NCBI GenBank assembly: GCA_963693315.1
Contig: OY856186.1
Location: 305,799,879 to 305,863,878, forward strand
DNA from: Diogma glabrata
Lineage: Eukaryota > Arthropoda > Insecta > Diptera > Cylindrotomidae
Reading direction: 5' to 3'
Length of the DNA stretch: 64,000 nucleotides
Shown here: positions 55,247-64,000 of the stretch, piece by piece
Layout: the number at the start of each line of letters is the position of its first letter
Numbering within the stretch: the stretch's first letter is position 1
Notes under the pieces: model-generated
The model's input: the letters and a program-made list of their open reading frames with translations, nothing else
The model's database searches: none
What the model was told of the DNA's origin: nothing
Made by a program: the position numbers and the translations under genes

Positions 55247-55934
55247 ATGCACACAGTCAGAAATTTTGGCTCGTTTAGGAGCAAGCGTCGGCCGGGGCCA
55301 GGAGAGTTGGGTCAGGCAGCGGTTAAGCCGGGTGTGAATGAGGTAGATGAAGTAATGCATGAGATTGTGAGTGAAGTGATGAATGTGGTGAATGAGAGGG
55401 AACAGGAAAAAAATGAATGCAGAACGGAATGAGAAAAGGAATCAACTATATTTAGAATTGATGGATGACATAGCGAATGAGCAGTATGATGAATGGTTGG
55501 ATGTAGTGATAAGTGAGATTGTAAATGAGGAAGTGAATGAGTTGGCGGATGGAGTGATGAATAAGGAGATAAATGAGTGGGCAGATGAGGTAGTGCATGG
55601 AGTGGAGGAAGTGGATGAGATGAATGAGGAGTTGGTAGGAGAAGTGGTAGTTGATGAAGTGAATGAGTGTGTGGATGAAGTGATGGATGCGCGAGAGAGA
55701 TATCGATTGAGGAGGCTAGAAAGGGATAGGAAAAGGTGGAGGGAGAAAAAGAGTAGGAGGAAGAAGCAGAAGGCAGCGTGGTTGGCCGAGGAGGTAGAGT
55801 TCTCGTCAGTCATGCACGCTTATGCGGAGATATTGGCTGAAGAGAACGCTATCTCTGAGTCCAATCACAGGGGAGAGAACCCTCGACGGTGGTTGGGACC
55901 GCAAGTGGCCCCGGGAAATTGTGTGCATCTTTGA
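55247..55934 (+). CDS. Acidic heptad-like protein with basic tail (two frames)
   Basis: ATG at 55247 (context TCAAAAATG) opens 61 codons: MHTVRNFGSFRSKRRPGPG, then VNEVDEVMHEIVSEVMNVVN. A second frame, +1 relative, runs from 55392 to 55934 (180 codons). The natural join is the A-run in GAACAGGAAAAAAATG (55404-55419), by a 1-nt indel or a +1 shift. The middle is a repetitive acidic helix of EVxxxVNE/EWADEV units, likely coiled coil. Then comes a strongly basic segment RYRLRRLERDRKRWREKKSR, and the tail continues AEEVEFSSVMHAYAE. No zinc knuckle, protease or RT motif. It could be a Gag-like RNA-binding or particle protein. A comparable basic C-terminus is at 62045-62244. Confidence 0.7.
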
Positions 55935-58428
55935 AATGTATTTTGTTCTGAATTTGGAAAAAAACCGTTTTGGGGCAGTAATTTTTTTCGGAGACTGTTT
56001 TTTTATACTGTCATTGTACATAGTGTATATAGTAGGTTAATTGTTGTATAATTGTACATATTTGTACATATTTTTGTATATAGGAAGCGGATGTAGTGGT
56101 TTGTGTGGAGTGTTATGTTACAATAGCACCAACGAGATGAAATTAAGAAACCAAACCGATGAAACGATTTAGCCATTTGAACTTTTTGTGAGTAGCTTTG
56201 GCAAATATTATACATTGATAGGAATTGGATAGTAGATCATACTTAAATATTTATACATTAATAAATTAGATCTGGAATCTGATGCTCGTTTTAACGGTGC
56301 ATTTTGGCCTGCGTGAAATAAATACATGATTTTAATTTCTTTACCACTAATGGTTATAATCGGTGGAAATCCTGTTTTGGTTGTGGTAGATTCGAACTAT
56401 TTTTAATTTCGCGATGAAAATATTGTACATTCCACTACAGTTGAGCGTTTGTTAGAATTAATTGATTTTTTTTTGGGTGTTAATTTTTTTATTGTTGTGT
56501 AATGATTACAAGTGTGTAATTGATAATTTCTCTCAGCGGTACCTCTAACAAAGGATCCATGGGGCTTATCTCCTTAACATAATTATGTTCTTAGATCGCC
56601 TCTGTCCATTATGGACATGCGATCGAAGTTCATTGGTTTCTTCTCTTCATTTCAGAAGGAGTTTTCTGGTGATAAGGGAGTGACTACTGCTGGTCTGTAC
56701 TTAGGTACAAACCAGTAGTACCATTCCCTGCACAGAAGCTTCTTTAACGAAATGAAGAGGAGAACCAATCATTTTTTTTTATCAGGATCGAGGCTTCACC
56801 TCACACAACTTCAACATTTTTCCACTCTTACATTTAGCTTGCAATAGACAGTTTTCATTAAGTTTAGGATTTGAAGTCTGGTGTTCGGGAGCGTTCTTCG
56901 ACTATGGCATTAGTTTAATGGTAATTTATTTTTAGGTAGAACAACCGCAGCTGGGTCAGTAGAAATGGGCCTAGAGTCTAATCGTGACAGTTGCGATTGT
57001 TTTTGTTAGGTTGGGGAGATACTGTTCTGTAGAATCTGGTCGTTAGGGGCTTTTCTAGTCGGTTCTCACATGCATTGTTGGAGTGGGCTCGCGAACGCGA
57101 TAATTCAAATACTAAATAAAATGGATATTGTAGCCATACTTACTTTTATGTGTCTCCAGACGAATCTAGATTTTGGGAATCTCTTATTATATTAAATAAA
57201 AATAAAATAAATCAAACAAATTTTTCAAAAAATTAAATAAATAATTTTTATTAAATAAAATAAATTTTCGTAAATTAAATTTTAGGTAACTAAATAAATT
57301 TTTTTAAATTTAAATAATTTTAGGTAATTAAATAAAATAAATTTTTTATTAATTAAGCAATACGTCAAGAAATAAATAAATATTTTTTATTTTTTTTAAA
57401 AAAATAAATCAATATTTTGAACTAGGACGTTGCATCCAATAAATAAACATCCTTTTTGAATATTTTTTATTTTTTAATTTTTTTTTTAAAAATAAATGAA
57501 TATATTTTAGGGGTGCTATCGTCAATAACTAGTTTTAGGTATATATAATTATTTCAGTAGATCTGAAATTAAATAAATAAATCATATCTCTACATGTATA
57601 ATATTTTAGGAATTTCTGTAAAAGATTCAACAAAGATTAGCTACGACGGTGGTCTTTCCTTTTTGTTCCTTTACAAGTTTGTTTTTGCAAAGTTTTTTTG
57701 GGGCGTTCGTTGTTTTTTTCGTTTTTCATTATTTTTTTTTTCATTTACAGCGCACTAACTACATTTTTTTTTTGTTAATTGGTTTTACTATTGTTGGTGA
57801 TTGCGAGTTTATGATTTTGCGGGTTTTACCATCGAAATCTCTAGCGTCTGTTTTCTATACACCAAGCCTAAGTTTTTCAATATATTTTTTTTATAAAATT
57901 AAATTTAGTTGTTAGAATTATTAGTTCTCATAAATTAAACATCTATTCTTAGTTATTAGTTATTATAGTTATAGATTTAATTTTCGGTTTTTAGAATTTA
58001 AATAGGTGTTTAATTTAGGATTACTATAGTTATTATAATTTTTTTTTTACTAGTAATGCACTCATACGCGATCCCCATATTCGTCTTTGGTTTAATGTGA
58101 GTTACAATTTCGAGGTATTGATTTGGGTATTATTCACACTATAGAGTGAGGCGGATCCAAATCATTACCTCCACATTTATCATCATATTGATCTGCTGAC
58201 GTACGTGTACATATCTCGTATGAGTCCATTTTAGTTACCACCATTTTTAAAATTATTTTTTTTTATTGCGATTAATTTAAAAAAATAGGATAAATATAGA
58301 AATAGTTATTAGAATTTCTATTATTAGTTTAAGTTTAATAGTGCTTTGGTGGTTTCTGACGTAGAGGGGATGGCGACGTTTTTGTGATTTCAAGAGTAAA
58401 AATCTTGGTTTTTACCTTGAATTCATGG
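55935..58428. other. 3' non-coding region of the pol-less element
   Basis: About 2.5 kb with no convincing gene. Holds the structured hairpins at 56594-56769, AAATAAA-rich tracts at 57180-57500, and a Phe-rich frame at 57649-57915 that is not supported. A purine-rich GTAGAGGGGATGG lies about 55 nt before the right LTR. Confidence 0.6.
56594..56769 (+). promoter_or_regulatory. Structured RNA region in the pol-less element
   Basis: A small hairpin GATCGC...GTCCAT/ATGGAC...GCGATC at 56594-56624 precedes a larger one. ATTGGTTTCTTCTCTTCATT (56632 on) pairs with AATGAAGAGGAGAACCAAT (to 56769). Inside it TACTGCTGGTCTGTAC pairs with GTACAAACCAGTAGTA around a TTAG loop. Possible packaging signal; the role is inferred. 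Confidence 0.65.
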
Positions 58429-59503
58429 TGTAACGATCGCAATAATCGCAAAACAATAATAAAACCAAATTCATCTTCGTTTTCAATTCAATAAAAATGT
58501 ATTTCATTAGTTTCCATTCATTTTCACATTAACAATAATTTAAAATTTTCTAATACTTAACTGCTAGTTAAATTTCAATTGTACTATAAAAAGCAACGAA
58601 CGTACTAAATTTTTATTTCCAATTCTAACAAACAGATGTCGTTATTAATCTTTATTGAATTTTCTTTTAGTATTACCCGAGCTAGTTTGACATGATAAGA
58701 TGTCAAAAAGAATTAACAAAAACACATTTTTGTTTGAAAATATGGTCATTCGGTTTTTGAATCTTAAAATAAAATGTTCAATTGAGTTTGTGAAAACATT
58801 ACATAAAACTAGATTCATTAATGTGTTAAGATATATGTGGGCTTTTTTTAAGTTAATTGCTAATTAATGTGATGTGAAATAATACAAGTCCATCAATTAC
58901 AAAATATTATAAGTCAAATTTACAATGAAATTATCATTGTGTTATGGTTGTAAACATTAATAAGAATACAATAAAAAATTTATTATGGCCAATTGTGACT
59001 TGTAATTGTCCATTTTATAAGAAGTTAACATTAATGAAAATGCTTCATCCTGTGACACCAGATGTTCTTGGTTTTCGATATATATAATACAAATCTGGAT
59101 TATCAAAAAGATGTCAAGGTTTTTGATTAATAATAGCAACAATAGTAGTGGTGCGTAGTTCCAAATGGATATTCTATATTTCAAATCAGGAATTAAGCAG
59201 ATATTAGCTTAAAGGAATTCACTGGGTACCCGAAATAATATCTCTGCTTATTCAGAACGAAATTCAACAACTTTGGAGCGTGGTATTGCAACTGGTGGAA
59301 ACAGCATCAACAACAGAATATAAAATAAGGTTTTTATTATTTATATTATTATGATTACTATTTTTTCGTTAGATTTTTGTACTTATTAATTTTTTTTTTG
59401 ATGGAAAAATAAATTCCAGCTATAAGAGATTTCCAAAGTTAAGTTTCGTTTGGGGATAAACGGCATCCCGGGTAAATTAATTTAGTTACCAAAGGTCCAA
59501 TTG
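58429..59503 (+). repeat. Right LTR of the pol-less element
   Basis: Same 1075 bp as 53112-54186. By eye I found no difference along the compared text. Confidence 0.92.
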
Positions 59504-59690
59504 TTATAAAAATAATAGTGATTTTGACGTGGGAGCGATCTCGCTATGGCTCACGTAGAGGTTCCCAAAAATAAAAATATGTTTTCTCTAAATTGAATAA
59601 TCCCACACAAATTTATTTGATGCCATCGGGCTTATTGGTAATGAAACCTGGGCAGACTGATCCAATCCCGCCCAAAATCTAGGTGTGGTA
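59504..59690. other. Spacer
   Basis: Contains GTGGGAGCGATCTCGCTATG, no ORF. The 3' end of the minus-strand transposase begins near its right edge. Confidence 0.4.
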
Positions 59691-61175
59691 AGCCCATGGC
59701 ACGTGGCACAAAGTTTGTCATGCAAGCAACGATATGGATAATGTCATTTACATAGGGCAACATGTTGTAATCTATTTTATCACTCAATATAGAATAAATT
59801 TTTATACGCTATATAATTCGTTCAACATGAACTTTTGCAATCGAAATTTCGGCATTATGTATAGCTTCTTCTTTTGGAAATTGTGTTCCACTGGAACTAA
59901 AAGATGGTCTGATTAATTTTATCCCTTTTTGTGCCACCTCATCTTCCATGGCAAAACCTTTGTCGATCATTATAGAATCCTTGAACTATTTATCAATTAA
60001 TTTGTCCGAATTGAAAATAAATTTATCAGAGCTTTTCCCCGAATATGCATCCGTTACATGTGATATTAATCCAGATGGAGTCAAACAAACTAAAAATTTG
60101 ATTGAATTTATTTCCACCTTTATAATGGGAATACGTAGATATACGGCAATTTGTACATTTTGTAAATTGTATTGCAACTTCTGTGCAATCTAAAATCGCT
60201 CTTACGCTGGCAAATTCAGTTTTGAAACTCAGAGGTATATTTCTGCTGATTTCATCAATAATAGGGAAATAAAGCACGCTACGCAATGCTGCTCGAATGT
60301 ATGGCAGCATGGTTGACAAAATCCGAGATATAATTCGACTTGACATACCAAATAATGATGATAAACATATCAGGGAAGGATTAGTTTTCAATTTTATGAA
60401 AACCAACACTATCCTTTCTAATAGTGAAAGTTTATTTTGGTGATTATCTTCATAATAACTGACCACACAAGATTCAATCGATTCCAGTTGAACAAACGTG
60501 GAAATTCCAGTGCAGGCATTAAGTAAACTTTCATTTTTTATAAGATCCATTATATTTATTGATGGTATATGGTCTTCAATGGTATTGGCTTGTGTGCACT
60601 TATCGCAAAATTCTATTTCAGCTTCGTCGATGTGAGCACCAAGTGATGGGTCTACTGCTAAGTGTTGTGATGGAGACACAGAGACCGAACATTCTTCATT
60701 CGTAGCTTCATGTTGAAGATTATTTTAAGTACAAATCATCGTTGATTCCTCTATATTTTGATTACGTTTTATTTTTATTTCCTTTCGTTGACTTGACTTA
60801 TTATTAATTGTTTGTTTAGTTTTACATACGGTTTCTGGAAGATTTACGCTTGGGATCGCATGTTTTAAAAGTCGTCATCTTCCGCTGCCAAAAAAAAAAA
60901 CAAGAAACAATATATTAAAATTAATGTATCATACTTTACGGACATTTTATAAAATCAGAATCCAGAAAATGATTACTGCAAACCTTGTAATGTTTAGATA
61001 TCTTCTTCGCATTTCGGCATTTATGTAACCACACTTTTTTTTGTTCTTTATCATTTGGAAACGAATGTAAAGACACACCTTTACAGGCTCTAGCAGCACA
61101 ACCAAATACACTGCACGAATTATTACTGTTAAAGTTATATTTTTTTATATCTTTTTTAATATAATTCAATTCCAT
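59690..61175 (-). pseudogene. THAP-DDE transposase (ISL2EU/Harbinger-type)
   Basis: Minus strand. Exon 1 (61175-60948) starts at an ATG and holds a THAP zinc finger: C-x4-C (CSVFGC), GVSLHSFP, VWLHKCR, VCSNHF; it ends at a GTAAAG donor. After a TTTTGGCAG acceptor near 60882, exon 2 supplies the THAP end motif LLKHAIPSVNLPE. After a stop, the ORF 60679-60026 has the HTH part (LSLLERIVLVFIKLKTNPSL) and nuclease start (AILDCTEVAIQ; NCRISTYSHYKGG). A frame change leads to LTPSGLISHVTDAYSGKSSD (60080-59990), then MIDKGFAMEDEVAQKG and KVHVERI near 59950-59800. The three DDE blocks are recognisable, but stops and shifts make it non-functional. Confidence 0.8.
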
Positions 61176-61740
61176 AATTTATTTATTATTAAATTTCAAA
61201 AGTGCTGTCTGAATAATCCATTAAAAAAATTCGATTTGACGTTTCTATTCCCGGTTTCAGTAGTTGAAAATCTCAAATATAGACGTCGACACTTTTGTCG
61301 CCGTTCGCGAATAGTAAAAATAACACAGTTATGCGTACAGTTCCTACAAATTTTAAGCTCGTGGAGGAACAGATTACGAAATGCAATTTATTTTATAAAA
61401 ACTTTATATATCCAGAATTCATTGATAGCAAAATATTTTAGTGATAAAAATTATCAAAAATAAGGCAATAATTCTTTTTTGCCATTACAATAAAATCACA
61501 TAGGAAGGCAGAAAGTAACGCAATGAATTTATTTCTAATAAATTCATTACGTTACTTACCCTACTTAGATGGTTTTATCGAACTGAATTTTTGTTCTCAT
61601 CACAAACAGAAACCGAACAAACCTACTTCTGAACGAGAGTAATCATATACAGAGATATATACTCAATTAAATCTTTTTGTTTTTACAAATAAAGAATTTT
61701 TTTTATAAATTTTTGTTAATTTCAATAACTATTGGGAATT
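61176..61740. other. Non-coding stretch with a short hairpin
   Basis: No gene supported. Probably includes the 5' end of the THAP element, but no TIR pair was identified. Confidence 0.4.
61513..61557. repeat. 45-bp hairpin
   Basis: AAGTAACGCAATGAATTTAT and its mirror ATAAATTCATTACGTTACTT surround a 5-nt centre; one mismatch. It could be a tiny foldback insertion. Confidence 0.8.
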
Positions 61741-62035
61741 GGATTTTTTTTTGTTGTTTTTTTTCTTGGTGTTTTTTTTTGATTTTCCATATAGATTTTC
61801 CATATAGATATTGATTTTCCATTTTCCAATGAAGCGTGGTGTCCTTTCATGTCGAATGATGAAAGAAAGGAATTGGCGGATCCCCGTCGAGGGATGGGTC
61901 AGCTTGCTCGCGCGCGACTGGAACCTTATGTTCCAGCAGCGTAGGAGGAACGTGATCCATCTGACGACGGGGATTTGAACCAACGCCATCCATAGGTATC
62001 GACTAGCAGTCTCCTTGGCCGTGGTTATCCGGGAT
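61741..62035 (-). mobile_element. SINE-like sequence (tRNA-derived, minus strand)
   Basis: On the minus strand a B-box match GGTTCAAATCC (61981-61971) lies about 60 bp into the unit, after GGCCAAGGAGACTGCTAGTC, which resembles a tRNA-Ser D-arm/anticodon region. A body of about 190 bp follows, then an A-rich tail (T-rich on the plus strand, 61741-61780). Head, body and tail order is that of a SINE. The A box is weak and target duplications were not found. Confidence 0.45.
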
Positions 62036-62044
62036 CAGTAGGCT

Positions 62045-62244
62045 ATGGATCCGGCTGTTCCGGAAAAGGTGGTTCCTGACCCTAGACCTGAGTCTGTAAT
62101 GACTGGAGCACGAAGGAGGATGTTGGCTAAAGGAAAACAAATTATGAAAAGAAGTGCGCTGAACGGATAGCCATGGCCAAAGCACGCAAGGATTTTGAGA
62201 GGATGAGGGCAGCGACCACACAATCTCACCCAGAGGAAGATTGA
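62045..62244 (+). pseudogene. Basic C-terminal protein fragment related to the pol-less LTR element
   Basis: ATG at 62045: MDPAVPEKVVPDPRPESV, then ARRRMLAKGKQIMKR. After a 1-nt shift near 62150 it continues RIAMAKARKDFERMRAATTQ and ends SHPEED. Like the tail of the 55247-55934 protein it is a basic amphipathic helix with an acidic end. The following 80 bp share AAAGGATCCATGGGG and the CTTAACA phrase with 56550-56580, supporting a common origin. Confidence 0.45.
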
Positions 62245-63140
62245 GGTTGTCGTTGGCTTCATCCCTCAATAATGGTACGTTTAAAAAAGGATCCATGGGG
62301 GCTTCAACCCCTTAACAGTTTTCGTTGGTCGTAGGTCGCCTGTCTAGTGGACGTTTTGTTCAATTGAATTTTCATTTTAGTTTTCCTGCCCAAGATTGGA
62401 TGCAGCTTCACTAGGAAGAGTGTCTTGCAAAGGAGAATGATGCTTGGTAGTCAATAACTGACAGACAAGGAGCATTCGTCAGCGCTAAGCACTCCTCCAT
62501 CAAAGTGAAGTTGTATCCAAATCTCCACTCGGTTGGGAAGAACGAAAGTTCAACCCAAACTCCCTTCACCAATTTTAATGGACAAAAGTTCATCCAACAC
62601 CGCGAATCAATAGTAATGTCTTGTGCTGAAACCGGATATGGGGGTTGGAACTCGTGGTTTAGCAATGATATTAGCGTTAATATTTCCTTTCTATTATTTT
62701 TAATTTTAGGGATGAAGATACACAGCATCTGGGTTTTTGATAACAGATAGTTAGGCTGAATTTTAACCAGTTGCTGATTCTCTTTCATCGTTCGGGAGGT
62801 ATCAGAGAGTAGATTTTTTGATTTTAGACCTCTATGATCTCTGAACTTCATATATCATCGCTGAAGAGATCGCGAGTTCGATCTTCCTCTCCGTCTCTTC
62901 TTCTACAATTTCCTTCCTATTTTTTATATACAGTATTCGGCATTTGGGCTCTCTCCCAGGGAGAATCTCTACCTTAATAAATTTATAACAATTATTTTTA
63001 TTAATTAAATAAATAAACAATTATTTTAATTAAATAAATAAATAAACAATTATATTTTTAATATATAAATTAATATAAATAAACACAAATAAAATTAATT
63101 AAATATTTTTTTTTTAAATTAATAATTCTACTTTTAGAAT
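62245..63140. other. Non-coding interior of the related element
   Basis: 62285-62360 parallels 56550-56620. Plus and minus frames at 62411-62851 overlap and neither is convincing. 62990-63110 is an AAATAAATAAAC-rich tract like those in both LTR elements. Confidence 0.4.
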
Positions 63141-63141
63141 T

Positions 63142-63351
63142 TTTTTTCAAAAGATTTTGAAAGGACTAGTCAATAGAATCACACATTACGTGGACCGTGT
63201 TAACCGATTGAATGACGAACAAGAACTGGGGACTGACTGCACATACGCTACAAAGCTCCTATCCACAGCTTTTAAAGTAGTCACCGCTCTAATAATACAA
63301 TCGAAGGGAAGGATGCCCAGAACTGAAAAAGTTTACTTCAGTTATTTGTGA
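63142..63351 (+). CDS. Unknown small ORF
   Basis: Open from about 63142, first ATG 63157, stop at 63349-63351, 64 codons. It begins MKGLVNRITHYVDRVNRLND and ends RMPRTEKVYFSYL. Composition is ordinary and protein-like, with mixed charges and no repeats, unlike its surroundings. A T-rich stretch before it could be a splice acceptor. No family recognised; it may be an exon of the element starting near 62 kb. Confidence 0.35.
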   Translation, partial: FFQKILKGLVNRITHYVDRVNRLNDEQELGTDCTYATKLLSTAFKVVTALIIQSKGRMPRTEKVYFSYL

Positions 63352-64000
63352 GTTGGTGGAATTTTACATGAAGCAGGAATTTTGAAGATATTATACTTGT
63401 CGTTGGAAGGATATATTTTGGATGTTTACAGTTATAATACTACCACATCTTACAGTCATATTGCTACTACTATTTAAGTAAGTTTTTCTTTTATATATAT
63501 ATTCTTTATTAAATTTTTTTTCTTTCTCTGTTATCATCATAAATTTAATATTTTTTTTTTCTGTTTGGATAGGTACATTTATATGTACATTTTACCTTTC
63601 ATTTATATTTCCATTTTTTTGTGGTTATCGTATAAAAAAAATATATGAATCATTAAATAACCTAATTAGCGATTTTTCTTGGGCCAGAGGTCTTTTTTTT
63701 ATAAATAAAATTATCCTGGCATAACTGTATCAATACAGCTAGAAACACAACACAGGCGAAATACGTTACGTTAGTAACATTAGAATACACAGCATACAAA
63801 CATTTCAAACACAACCACAGCGATAAACGAAAAAGTTTTTTTCGTCGGAGAAAATTTAGATTCTATTTCTAATATATCGTCAGGGATGATTATTGCCAGA
63901 TATCAATTTTATTTTTATTTGGCTGCAAGGGTAATTTTTAATGTTTTTGTGACTGACCAACTGAAAAATATGATTTTATAGTGTTTTCGCGTTTCTGAGG
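63352..64000. other. Non-coding stretch to the window edge
   Basis: AT-rich, no ORF. It could include an LTR of the element starting near 62 kb, but only one copy would be in view. Confidence 0.35.

Larger units (their letters stand above)
53112..59503 (+). mobile_element. Pol-less (non-autonomous) LTR element, 6.4 kb
   Basis: Two LTRs of 1075 bp that appear identical enclose 4.24 kb. There is a primer-site-like TGGCGC about 8 nt after the left LTR, but no protease, RT, RNase H or integrase in any frame. Its one sizeable ORF is at 55247-55934. It must use enzymes from another element. Identical LTRs imply very recent insertion. The exact target duplication is unclear; ATAAAA occurs close to both outer borders. 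Confidence 0.85.

Overview
The window is AT-rich eukaryotic DNA. It has introns with GT/AG borders, mariner, hAT, Harbinger, pogo-like, Penelope-like, LINE, SINE and LTR elements, and almost no unique coding sequence. The mix (TTF/ZMYM1-type hAT transposases with DUF4371, irritans-like mariner, THAP-DDE transposase, SWIM/YqaJ genes, a gypsy element with a tRNA-Lys primer site) points to an arthropod, most likely an insect. I cannot name the order. No confident host gene is present; a short acidic C-terminal fragment at 2-112 is the only weak candidate.

Layout. 0-9.2 kb: a Penelope-like GIY-YIG remnant joined to a 552-bp palindrome, then two decayed ZMYM1-like hAT transposons; the first is interrupted by a 452-bp MITE and a 1.4-kb element with a 10-bp target duplication. 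9.2-17 kb: an AT microsatellite, degenerate tandem repeats, a two-exon PIF/Harbinger remnant and a GATC-rich minisatellite MITE. 17-21.7 kb: a pogo-type TIR pair enclosing a minus-strand APE-type LINE that has lost its RT catalytic core. 21.7-34.2 kb: an 11.8-kb Ty3/gypsy element with near-identical LTRs, nested inside a small TA-flanked MITE. Its Gag is preceded by a canonical RING-H2 finger, its primer site matches tRNA-Lys, and a tRNA-Lys-like sequence lies near its 3' LTR. 34.2-38.4 kb: a dense cluster of foldback and minisatellite repeats, a second copy of the Penelope/palindrome composite, and a deleted BED-type hAT with a perfect 8-bp target duplication. 38.4-45 kb: an old direct-repeat pair and a 2.4-kb element with roughly 745-bp inverted repeats. 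45-49.9 kb: a third hAT, two YqaJ-nuclease segments and a nearly complete mariner. 49.9-53.1 kb: AT-rich, nothing recognised. 53.1-59.5 kb: a 6.4-kb LTR element with apparently identical LTRs and no pol, whose only sizeable ORF is an acidic, heptad-like protein with a basic tail. 59.5-64 kb: a minus-strand THAP-DDE transposase, a SINE-like sequence and a relative of the pol-less LTR element.

These genes do not form one pathway. Each transposon encodes its own mobility proteins, and most are broken. The gypsy element, the pol-less LTR element and the mariner look youngest. Coordinates come from reading the sequence by eye. Family assignments rest on motif recognition, and no database search was run.
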